Assembly: GCA_021396245.1 (NCBI GenBank)
Contig: WNYE01000022.1
Location: 124,001-188,000 of the forward strand
Length of the DNA: 64,000 nucleotides
DNA from: Sporothrix humicola
Taxonomy: Eukaryota > Ascomycota > Sordariomycetes > Ophiostomatales > Ophiostomataceae
Reading direction: 5' to 3'
Part shown: positions 12,695-23,066 of the stretch, one piece after another
Position numbering within the stretch: the stretch's first letter is position 1
Layout: each line of letters starts with the position of its first letter
Program-made: the position numbers and the translations under genes
The notes under the pieces: generated by a model
What the model was told of the DNA's origin: nothing
Databases searched by the model: none
The model's input: the letters and a program-made list of their open reading frames with translations, nothing else

Positions 12695-14793
12695 ATGGAC
12701 GGGGTTATCGAGGCTCTGCACATCTACGATGAGCACAAGTAAGAACTCCCTTTTCCCTTTTCCCAGTTGCCAAACCACAGCCTCTGCTAACCTCTATCCT
12801 CAACCCAAATAGTGCCCCTATATTGTCGCACACCTACACAGGGAGGCCTCTCTCGGCAGCTCAGCTCCTGCCGCTGTATCTCGACCAGCAACGTCAACAA
12901 CAGCAACAACAAGCCTCCTCCTCTTCCTCCTCGCTCTCTTCTCCCGCTGCGGCTGCCAGTGGTGGCCCAGCTTCCTTGCGCAAACAGCCGGCCAGTCTCG
13001 TCTACATCTCCGACACAAACCCACCCACGCTCGTTTTCACCATTGTCCACGCCGGCCTCCTCTTTCTTTTGACAACCTCGTCCGAGCTCGAGCCATTGCT
13101 GGCCCTCGAGTTCTTGCACCGCGTTGCCGATGCGCTCGAAGAGTTTTTGGGCAGCCCGCTGTTAGCTGGAAAAATTGAAGGCAGCTATGAGGTTGTTGCC
13201 CAGCTGCTGACGGAGATGTGCGATGCCGGCACGATCAGTACCACAGAACCCAATGCCCTGCACGATCTCGTCGAGGTCGAGGGCCTTGTCGGCAAGTTGC
13301 TGGGTAGCATCACTCTGCCGGGCAAGGCCGCTGCCGCCCTTTCGTCTGCCGCCGCTCAGGCTACGTCATCCGCCTCCTCCTCCTCGCCAAACCCTCTCCT
13401 CTCCTCTTCCATGTCTTCTATCTCCTCGTCGTCCATGGGTCCACGCAACGGCGCAAATGCGACCGCAGGTGGCCCTGCACTGCCATGGCGACGAGCCAAC
13501 GTCCGCCACACGTCCAATGAGATGTATGCCGACGTTGTCGAGTCGCTGTCCGTGACTCTCGCACCATCGGGTCGTCCCCTGGCCGCTTTCGCCCAGGGCT
13601 CGATTGCATTTACGTGCAAGGTCTCTGGCCTTCCCGACATTCTCCTGACTCTGACAGGGCCCTCGGGCAAGCACAATTTGAACCGCGTGCTTGAGCTGCC
13701 CGTATTCCACCCCTGTGTACGCCTTGCGCGCTGGAAAGAGCGGCCTGGCGAGCTTAGCTTTGTCCCGCCCGATGGTCGGTTCCTGCTGGCTGCATACGAA
13801 GTCGACTTGATGCCGTTTGATGCTGGCAATGGTGATGCATTTTCTGCATCTGCGGCCAGCAGTAACAGCAGCCTGCGGATGCCGGTCAATGTTGAGATGA
13901 AGACCAACTTGGGCCCTGTTGGCGCTGATTTCGAGGTCCGCGCCAACGTCAACCGCACATTCGCCTTTGGCCGGGCTAACGGCCCGTCAAGTAGTGGCGG
14001 CAGTGGCGGTGGAGGTGGAGGCGGCGTTCGTGGCCTCGGAGGGCCTCATTCGGGCTCGCCCGGTGCACCTCTGCTCGAAGATGTGCGCATCACCGTCCCT
14101 TTACCGGCCGACGTGCGTAACTTGCTCGAGATTCGGCCCACACGCGGTGATGCCGTCTACAACCCCGGCGAACGTGTACTCGAGTGGCACATCCCGGCCA
14201 AGGATATTGCCGGTGGCATGACATCTTTTGGCCTGAGGTGTACTGTCGTCGGTCAGCAACGTTCTGGTGGTTTGGATCTGGATGGAGACGATAGCGACAA
14301 CAGCGAGGACGAGAATGTCAGTGGTGGTGAGGCTACTGCCGTTAGCCGTAAGAGCGTGCAGAAGACCAACGACTACGGCTTTGCCGAGTACACATACGAC
14401 GAGCCCTACCAAGACAAGGCTCAGACCCAGACAGAGCCGCCACAAAAGAAGGAGAAAAAGAAGAAGAAGAAGGGCAAGGACGGGTCAACAAAGACAAAGT
14501 CCACAAAGCCGAAAAAGGCAAAGAAGACAGAGCCCAGCCCATTGGAAGCCTTGCCGCCCGTTGAGAGTGCAGCAGAAGCCGCTGTCAACCGTAGGATCGC
14601 CCGCAACAAGATCCTGATGCCGAGCTCTGCATCTGTTAGCTTCTCTGTCAAGGGCTGGCTCGCCAGCGGTGTCCGAGTCGAAAGCATCGTTCTCGACATA
14701 AAACGTAGCCGGGGACTGGGAGATGGTGTGCGACCGTTCAAGGGCGTGAAGTACCTGACCGTCAGCAAAGGCGGCATTGAACTAAGGTGTTAG
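12695..14793 (+). CDS. APM3: AP-3 adaptor complex mu subunit
   Basis: A 44-nt first exon (12695-12738) encodes MDGVIEALHIYDEH and is spliced over a 74-nt intron to 12813-14793, giving 674 residues. The junction recreates NAPILSHTYTGRP, the family N-terminal longin-like start. AP-3 mu recognises tyrosine or dileucine sorting signals for Golgi/endosome-to-vacuole traffic. The longin-like domain covers about 1-165; the mu homology domain starts near RRANVRHTSNEMYADVVESL (about 240) and runs to the C terminus. Yeast and animal mu3 are about 420-480 residues. The excess here is a poly-Gln stretch (near residue 35), a Ser-rich linker (about 190-225), a Gly-rich loop within the homology domain, and a lysine-rich block (about 557-588) close to the C terminus. 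Without the small first exon the protein would lack its start. Confidence 0.88.
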
Positions 14794-14943
14794 TCGATGA
14801 AGTAAGACAATAACGATAAACGATAGAAAGCAATGCGAATAATCATCATGTGGAAAAATAAATTGCCATGTAAATATATTTGATTTGCAAATGATGTCAT
14901 TAGATATGTTGTAGATTTCAAAAGATAGCCAAAAACCACGGTC

Positions 14944-17900
14944 CTAATTCTCGAGGGCCATCAAATCCGACGACCAGACATTGCTTCCCACGTCCAGATC
15001 CAGCTGTCGGTCCAGCAAGAACCAATCCACCATGGTCTGCCCCTGTTAGTCAAAGTTCAAATAAAATAAGCATAAACACAAAAAAGAAAGGCCAAAAACA
15101 TACCCAGTCGACATTCATTGGATCATTGAGAACCGCGTCAAAAGGTCCCGGTTCTGCCCACTCGTAGGCGTAGTTGAGATGCGGAGGAGGCGGCGGCGGT
15201 TGAGATGGCGATGCATGCTGGGGTGGTGGCATCTGAGGCTGTGCTTGGTATTGTGTCTGCGTTTGTTGTTGTTGTTGCTGCTGCTGTTGTGTTTGTTGAG
15301 GTTGCGGCAGTGACTGTGACTGTGGCTGCATATGTGGTTGTGCTTGTGACTGGGCTGCAGTTGATGCACTGTCTGTTGTATGAGATGCTGGCGTAGTGCT
15401 TTGATACGGAGTAGAGCTTGCGTCTCTCGACCGAGAGGTGTCTGATTGGCTTCCACTGGGGTCTGATGCGGTCTTATTCCGTTCAGCACGCTCGGCGCGT
15501 TCAGCTCTCTGCTTTCTCTGGTCCTCCTCAAACTGTGCTCGTCGTTTTTCACGGGCTGCAATATCCCAACGGCCCCAGCCTGGACTCTCTGAATCCGGCC
15601 AAGGATGTACTTTGTTGCCACTAGCATCGTACTCTCTTTCGCCTTGCGCAATATCGACTGCTTCCGCTGATAGTTTGGTCACAATGGCCCCGAGAATCCG
15701 GGCAGCGTGTGCGGCATCGCGTGATGTCAGCCGCCGTTCGTGCCACAACGCGTATGCCGTGCGCAGGGCCTCGATCTTTGCTCCTCGGTCGGCTGCGCGC
15801 ACTTCGAGGGACTCACCGCCGCCTCCGAGGAAGGGAGCAAACACAAGTGAAGGAGGAAGCTCGATGTTCTTGGTGCTGGTGGCTACTGGTGCGGCCGTGG
15901 CATCTTTTGGCGCTGGGGTGCTGCTTTCGCTTGTCCGGTCTCTATCGTTGCTATTGTTTTCGTCCTTGCCGCTTTGATCATTCCGGCTTCCCTCGATCAG
16001 GTCCAGACACAGAATTGTTGCTGCCAGCAAAAAATCGTGAAGCGCCAGCGAGCTTAGCATATTCCGGTCCGTGGCCAGCCGACCGACGCCTCTGTTGCTA
16101 CTTGAAGAGTCGGGCGTCGAATGAAACAAGGGACCGCCCGTTCGTGCAACCGTGGCAGCCATCGAATCGGGCCGTGTCTCATACTCGAACTCGGTGTGGA
16201 GATCCAGAATCCGCAACGCGGAGACCAGACACGCCTGCCGTTGCATTTGGGTTTCACTGGCCGAGAATCCTCTGCTGTCGACACCACCGTCTGCCGGTGG
16301 GTCACGGCTCAGTGATTCACGATACAGAATACATATTGCTTTGTGGTGCATAAGCTCGGTCGCCAGCCGGTGCATAATGTCATGGCTAGCGTCGCCAAAG
16401 GGGCAGTCGCGGATATGGGTAGGCATGCGGAGACGTGTTGGGAGGGTGGTGTATGTCCAACGGAGCTCTTGTGTGATCCGGGTCACAGTGTCTTTGTAAG
16501 ATGGCGCACCCACGGTCTTTGCCTTTTCGTTGCGCCACACTGCAACTCGCATCACCCGCCGTAGTAGCCGGATAAGCGTCAGCTTGATGTTGAAATAGAG
16601 AGCGGTTGTGTAGTCTGTGTGGGGCCGGCTTGGCGGCATTTCCGCAGTCGTCTCGTCGAAGTCGTCATCATTGAGGTTGCTTGGTGGGTCTGTAGCAATC
16701 TCGTCCTCATGGACTATGGTGGGCATGCCGTATTGGAAGCTGTACAGCATGTCAAATGACTCAACAAAGTACCAGACACGCCGCCGCATTTCCATCTCAA
16801 AGGGCGTAAGCCGGCGCCCACCAATCCCACACACAGCACCGCCCGCTGCGTCCACTTGATGATAGCCCATGCGCTGCGCAAGCCGCACAATAACACCAAA
16901 GGTTGCCCATTGTGTGGCGTCAGAGTCTCGATTTTGCATCAGGCGCACGTGGGCATTCAGAACGAGGGCCTCGACGGCAAGTGGCCGGCCAGCAAGGTAG
17001 TCACCAGCCAGAAGACAGCGTGTAGATAGCTTGCGAAGTTTGCTTGCCAAGATGAGGTCTTCGTTGCTGAGCTCGGGCTCTCCGTCGTTGTTCTTTTTTT
17101 GACCCCCTGTAGCATTTCCACTACTGGAATTGCCACTTTCCATGCCATAGCCATCACCATGCTCACCCATATGAGATGCACCCTGTTCTCGGTCGGCCAT
17201 CCAAGCGAGCTGCCGACCACCGTCGATCATAGCTCCCATGCTCAGAATCGAGGCCAGCATACTGAGCCACAAGAGTGGTGAGATTGGGTGTGCAGCAGCT
17301 GGGTTGCCTGTTCGCCAAAACCGCAGATAGCTCCGCTGGAATTGGCCGGTATGCACAAAGGGCCCCGTCATGTAGCTTGTCTGGAAATAGACAGACATGA
17401 GGCGATCGCAGTCAGACCGTGGAGGAAGGCATGCAATGGCGTCCGATAAATGCTTTGGGAGCGGTGGGTTCAGGGCGATATGGGATGTCGCGGGGGGGTT
17501 GGATTGATCCGAGGCGGCCAGTCCAGGTGCTGCAGCAATAGCCGAAAAGATGCCGTCTGGCTCGGCCAGCTGAAATGAGGTGTACTGCGGCAGCGATGCT
17601 TGGGCCTCGGCCACGGAGATACTCTTGGCCAGAGGTGGTGGCTTTTTGGCTTGTTCAGGGGCACTTGGCCTCTTGCCGTTCAAAGAGTGAGTTGCAAGTG
17701 ATGCTGGGAGGAGAACAGTCTTGGGATCTGTCGCGCCGCCGTACATTGTTGGCTTGCTGATGAAACTGTGAAATGGGTTCGGTGCCTGTCCTGGTGGCTT
17801 ATTCCTGGTTTGGCTTTCCACGGGACGGCTTTGGGTAGCGTCCTCTTCTTCTGCTTCATTCACATCATCATCCATATCTTCGTCGGCATCGCCTCCCTGT

Positions 17901-18820
17901 TCCCCATCTCTTTCGTTGTTCTTTGCGAGCTGCTTTTCGGCTTTGTCGGCTGCTGCCGCTTCACCTAGATAGCTTTGGATATCGCGGATACTGTCGAGGA
18001 CAGCAGCCCAGTTTGTTACGCCAGAAAATGGCGTCTGTCCAATCATTGATGCAACAGGTCCAATTGCCGGCGAGGGGGGGTCTGGACCGATAGGCATGAT
18101 CCATTCATACCGTGGGCCACGTTTGTCGCCTTGTTCTGTGGCTTGCCAACCGCCCGTCCCCTCCGGATCAGGATCTCCAAAAGCCAATGTAGGCGGTTTT
18201 GGGGCTGTTTCATTGCTCTTATTTGCAGCTGCACCGTCTTCGTCAGTCGATGTGGGTGCTCGAGAGACCAAACCGTTCACCATCTCTTCGAGGCGCTGAA
18301 GCCGTAACTGAGCTTCTTGGCGCACACCCACAGCCGACCCTGTGGGGCCATTAGCACCCGAACGGGCTCCTGCACGGGCATTTGCTGATACCGTTGAGGC
18401 CTGTCGTCGCACTTGGCTACCGCCGGTCGCAGAGCCTGTGCCCGACGCACTGCTTCCTCCAACGGCTGATGATGAGGCGGCTGACGAGCTTGCGTTCACA
18501 CCGGTGACACCACCCTCGTTGCCATACCGGCAGAGTGATCCATCGCCGCGCCGGGAACAGGTACCACAGGGCAGCAGCCTATCGCACTTTTGTTTGCGGG
18601 CGCGGCACAGCAAACAGGAGACAACCGGGCGTGACTTGGTCCTGGGCTGTGAACGGCGAATTGGCGGACCGGCTGAGCTGCTGTTGTTGCCTGAGCTCTG
18701 CTGTTGGCTGGCATCTCCATTCCCACCATTGCCTCCAGTGGTGTTGTTGCTGGTCACCTTTTCATCTCCAAGTCGCACACGGAAGACTGACGTGTAATTG
18801 GATATCTTCTTGTCGGGCAT
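14944..18820 (-). CDS. Zn2Cys6 (Gal4-type) transcription factor with Fungal_trans domain
   Basis: Two exons (18820-15104 and 15042-14944; 61-nt intron, GTATGT donor, GACTAACAG acceptor end) encode 1271 residues. The DNA-binding zinc cluster is at Cys69-Cys97 with spacing CX2CX6CX5CX2CX8C. The regulatory Fungal_trans region lies at about 480-800 and includes FEMEMRRRVWYFVESFDMLY and the acidic TDPPSNLNDDDFD. Long disordered parts flank it: Ser/Gly/Asn-rich before the cluster, an acidic Glu/Asp stretch near 310-330, and a Gln-rich and Pro-rich tail near 1170-1230. The last exon adds a hydrophobic/acidic end, DWFLLDRQLDLDVG, that would be lost if the intron were missed and may be an activation motif (inference). 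Target genes are not identifiable. The protein is large for the class. Confidence 0.85.
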
Positions 18821-19787
18821 GGTGATGGTCTCAAAATGGTCTCAAATGAAATGCGGCGACAAAAGGGGGGTACCAAAATAAAGGGGTACACAAAGCAGTG
18901 CTACAGTCGCACCTGCCCGTAGAAAAAGTAAATAAAAGAAAACTATTTGTGTAAGGAAACTGCAATGGGCATTTTCCAAGAACAAAAAGCAAGAAAGGAA
19001 GAAGGTGCAATCCAGTCCGAGGGTGCGGACATGTCCCAGATCACCGATTTCCTGAGTTGGAAATATGTGGGGCGCTCCTCCCTTTCTAGGCCGGACTTAC
19101 GGAGTAAACTCCTGCCGCATACGGCAATTTTTGAGCCCCCTTCCCCGAGCTATCGAGTACGGGCCTTGTCAATGTGCTGGTGCCACGAGGCAAGTGCACT
19201 AATACTAACGTCAACGTTGCGGCTAGTTTCATCTCAGAAATCAAATGGCATCCGACTATATTGATGCTGATCATAGGGCTGAAAATGGTGTCTGGCGAAG
19301 TGACATTTCATCCTTCATCATTACTGTTCATGATTGCGTTCGGTTGGTAGGTTGATAGTACCCGGTCCCTGTATATTCAATTCCCCATTTGTAGATACTG
19401 TACATGTAAACCTAAACTCTCGTTTAGGGTTGAGCCCGAAAATAGTAAAGAGAGACCAAAAGACAACATAAAAAAGCAAGTATACCCTTTTCCAGTCTCG
19501 CCGTTTCGCAGAAACTTGACGAGAAACCCAAAGCCAATCCATTATCGAGGAAGGCAGTGCGTTAGCCAACACTCGATACCATTTCTGACACTTTTTGTTT
19601 GTTTTGTTTTTGGTTATACAAGAGAAGCATAGCAGCAAGTGCAAAGCACCTGTTGCGGGGTATCATGCCAAATTCTCAGAGAAAAAAAAAAACAGTACAA
19701 GAAAGCAAAGGCCAGGATGTAAGCAAAATAAAAAGAAAACAATAGGAGATGTGCCCAGATAGATATGTGATATTAAGAGTGGGCACA
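18821..19787. other. Intergenic region upstream of the Zn2Cys6 regulator
   Basis: About 970 bp holding the promoter side of the Zn2Cys6 gene and the 3' side of the acetyltransferase-like gene. One copy of the TACGGAGTA nonamer lies at 19098-19106. No gene is supported. Confidence 0.55.
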
Positions 19788-22602
19788 TTAGGAGATTTGC
19801 GATGTGCTCCGTTTCACAGCAGCAGGGCTGCCATGACTGACAGTGAAGCCAGGAAGATTCTAGTGAAAGGGTTAGCAACTGAATGATTCTCCAGGTGAAG
19901 CAAATGCGAAAGACAATAAGGCTCAACATACCGAAGTCACAACCGATCCCGCCCCAACAACTGCGCCCTTTCCGATGGTCACGCCAGCAAGAATCGTGAC
20001 ATTGCCACCAATAAATACGTCGTCAGAAATGACAATGGCACGTCCCTGCAGAGCACTGTGGACGCCATCGCGCTCCATGGGGTCTGTGGAAGGAGCTGTT
20101 GTGAAGAAAGACACGTTCGGGCCAATCGTCACACGGTTACCAATGCTAATCGGCATGGCGTCGGAAAAGTGGCAGTTGCGGCCAATATGGACTGCATTAC
20201 CAATGGTAATGTTGTAGCCATAGTCGGCATGGAACGGCGCGTCCACGACAACCTGATCGCCAACAGGGCCCTGCTGATCGGCGCCTCGTGGCTGGATGAT
20301 TTCCTTAAACAGGCGCGTACGCTCGCTCTGGGAGACGCCAATGTTGGGGTTCGTCGAGTTGTTGAACTTCCAGCAAGCGGCTGCACAGCGCTCTCTCAGG
20401 TCTACCAGCTCATTGTCAAACTGGTAGAATGGGCGGCCTGCACTCATCTCGTCCCTCTCGCGTCTCGGGCCCGGAACAGTGCTGAAGAAGGGCACATTGC
20501 GTCTTGAAGCAGCACGCGCTTCCTCTGCCTCCTTACTGTCCTCGGGTTCATGGGCAGGTTCCATTTTGAGCTGATGGCGCGATCCAGGCTGCTGTGGCGA
20601 ATAAGGCCGGTGCAGGTACTGGGGCTGCCGCTCGATCGGCAAAGTCTCAAGCGGCGGATGGCGAGGCTGATGGCGGTGCAATGGCGGCTGCGAGCGATGA
20701 TCGCGCAGAGGCTGGTTCGGGTGTTGGGCAGGGTGTTGATGCTGCGGGTGCTGCGGGTGGAATTGCTGCGGCGACTGTTGCAAGTGCTGGCCTTGGTGAT
20801 GTTGCTGAGGGGCGTGGTCATGCTCGCGGTCGTGCTCGTGTTCACGCTGTTGAGTTTGCCGGGGTGGCTCATTCTGTGAGAGCTGGCGGTGGTGGAGATG
20901 CTGCGACTGCGGCGGGGGCTGCTGTTGGAGCTGGTGTGGAGGCAGCTGGTTCTGTTGGGGTGATGGCTGGCGGAAGGGAGGGCGTTCATTGTTGATGCTG
21001 ATCTGCGGCAGTGGGGTCAGGTGCTGGGCATCGGAGTCTGCTGGCCGGCTCGTGTCAAGCAGCGGTGGCACCCGCTGATACTCCTTCGGGGTTCGGTCCG
21101 GGAAGGGAGTGGTTGTAGCTGCGCTAACTGGGGTCGGGAAAACATTTGCAGGTGCAGAAAAGGCTGACAGGGCAGAAAGCGTGTTAAATCCATCCGAGCT
21201 GGTCAGGGCGCTGGGCAAGGTTGACGCTGTCGGCCGGTCATCGTCTGTCAAGATCGGGCGTGACTCTGGTGGTTGAATGCGAAGGTGCTATCCGCGGTAT
21301 GCGGGCAGAGACTCGCGTCTTTGCTGGTGAAAGGTACCACCCTGGAGACCACCAATGGGACCAGGCATTCCGTACGCTCCAGGCGGCACATATGTCGGAT
21401 CCTTGGACTCGATCTGCACGGTCGGCTTTGTCGGGTCAGGCTTGCCCCAATGGCCCTTTTGCGGAGGGTATCCGGCGCAGATGAAGCCACCGCGGACGCA
21501 GTTGCTGCCTATCATCTCAAAGTTAGTACATTATACGCAGACACACAAGCACATATGGTTTACTGATAGATATTCGCCGAGAAAAGCACATACATTCAGG
21601 CTTCGTCTCATCGCACTTCTTCTTGCGCTTGCGGCATGTGAGACAGCCAGTCTTGGTCCGGTTGCTGAAGTTGCGCTTCCGGCGCTTCGGGTCGGTTTGC
21701 TGGAGTGGCGGGCCAATTTTCTGGTTGCTCGGAGAAAATGGAGCACCATATGCGGGTGGCCGCTCGTCATCATCAGGGCTGTTGGCGCCATATTCGCTCT
21801 GCGGGGAGGCACTGGCATGCGGAACCGACTTTTCCCGTTGGCGGGAGTCGTTACCGGAATGCTCCTCGGCCGGAGACTGGACAGAGCCGGAGCGATGGTG
21901 GTACGGCGCATTGTCAGTGGCAGGACCTGCATTACGATCATCGCGCGAGGTACGGGAAAGCCACATGTCTGCATGGTACTGCTCGCGCTGCTGGCGCTCA
22001 CGCTGCTCCTGGTCGCGCTTCTGCTGCTGCTCACGTTCGTCGTCCGCGTAGGGCCGGGCGGTATACTCGCGGCTACGTGGCAAGTCATACGAATCACGGG
22101 GCTCTGCCGAGGCGCGTGCAGGTTCGGGCTGTTCATTGTCCTTGGAGGTGCGTGATGCCGCCGATGCTGCCGCAATTGCCGCGGCCGCGGTCTCAGTGGC
22201 GGTCAAAATCCGAGGCAGGTCCGATTCGCCGCGCTGGTGCTGTTGCGCGTGCGCCCGAGCCCGTTGCGCATCCTGGCGATATGGTGTTTCCTCTACAGAT
22301 GGCGACCGTTTCCGCTTCTGCGTCGTCTCCTCCGGATTCTCCAGATTCGGGTAGGCCGTTGCTGGCGAGCGGCGTGGCGATGGGTCCAAGGGTGATGTGC
22401 CCCAAATGTCGCGCTCCCGCCGGGTGGCCGCGGGAACGTCGGGCATTGTCCGAGGCTCGGCGGTTTTGGGGCTGACTCTGTCCAAGTTGTACTCCCGTTC
22501 GTCGTGCGCCGCTTGGATTGATGGCGGCAGGCGCACCTCGATTGTGTCGTCCATGGGGCTTGGTGGCGAGTTGACGCCCTCGTGATTTGATAAATCTGTC
22601 AT
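19788..22602 (-). CDS. Zn2Cys6 plus maltose-acetyltransferase-like fusion, interrupted by in-frame TAG
   Basis: Exons 22602-21594, 21508-19932 and 19859-19788 would give 885 residues if one internal codon were read through; TAG at 21290-21288 instead stops translation after 409. An ATG at 22650 would add 16 residues. The first part is disordered (Arg/Glu/Gln-rich), then a zinc cluster at Cys320-Cys347 (CX2CX6CX6CX2CX6C) split by intron 1. After the TAG the same frame continues for over 400 codons: a His/Gln/Pro-rich linker, the Mac domain (RDEMSAGRPFYQFDNELVDL), and left-handed beta-helix hexapeptide repeats such as ITIGNAVHIGRNC and VTIGKGAVVGAGSVV; the last exon supplies the closing strand (LPGFTVSHGSPAAVKR). 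The catalytic His of maltose/galactoside acetyltransferases is not in the expected place. Possible readings: nonsense mutation, sequencing error, stop readthrough, a weak 72-nt intron (21266-21337), or two genes. Confidence 0.75.
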
Positions 22603-23017
22603 CCTCCTCCACGATGCCACACGGCTTTTGGCTGCTGCTGACAAGGGCATATCAGCCCAGATGTGGTGAGGTCTTTGGGTGAGCGTGAGGGCAGGTTTAA
22701 GGCTCCTGCTCCTATCCCGTATGCGTTTCGATCGGCGTGTTATCAGATATTTTGGTGACCAGCGAAGAGGCGTATTCGCTTATAGTCGTATTTCAGGCAA
22801 GTTCGCTGCCTAGTCTGTGGAAAAAAGAAACGAATTTGAGCCCGAAGCTGCAACGAACCAGCGATTGCAGGCGGGCGAGTGAGCGAGAATGCCGAATTAA
22901 ACAAATCTTCTTCTTAAAAGCGTTGTCGTGAGCTGGCAATGGCAAACGTGTATGGCGGTAAGACACGGTAAAGCTCGCTGGTTGGTGAGAAGATGAAGTG
23001 TGTTTTATGAGGCGAGG

Positions 23018-23066
23018 AGGGAAGGAGAAGGAGAAGGAGAAGGAGGAGGAGGAGGGGAGGGGAGGG
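23018..23066. repeat. GGA/GAA-rich simple repeat
   Basis: A purine-only microsatellite built from ggagaa and ggagga units lies about 420 bp upstream of the zinc-cluster fusion gene start, within a longer purine-skewed tract. On the gene's own strand it is a CT tract. Confidence 0.85.
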
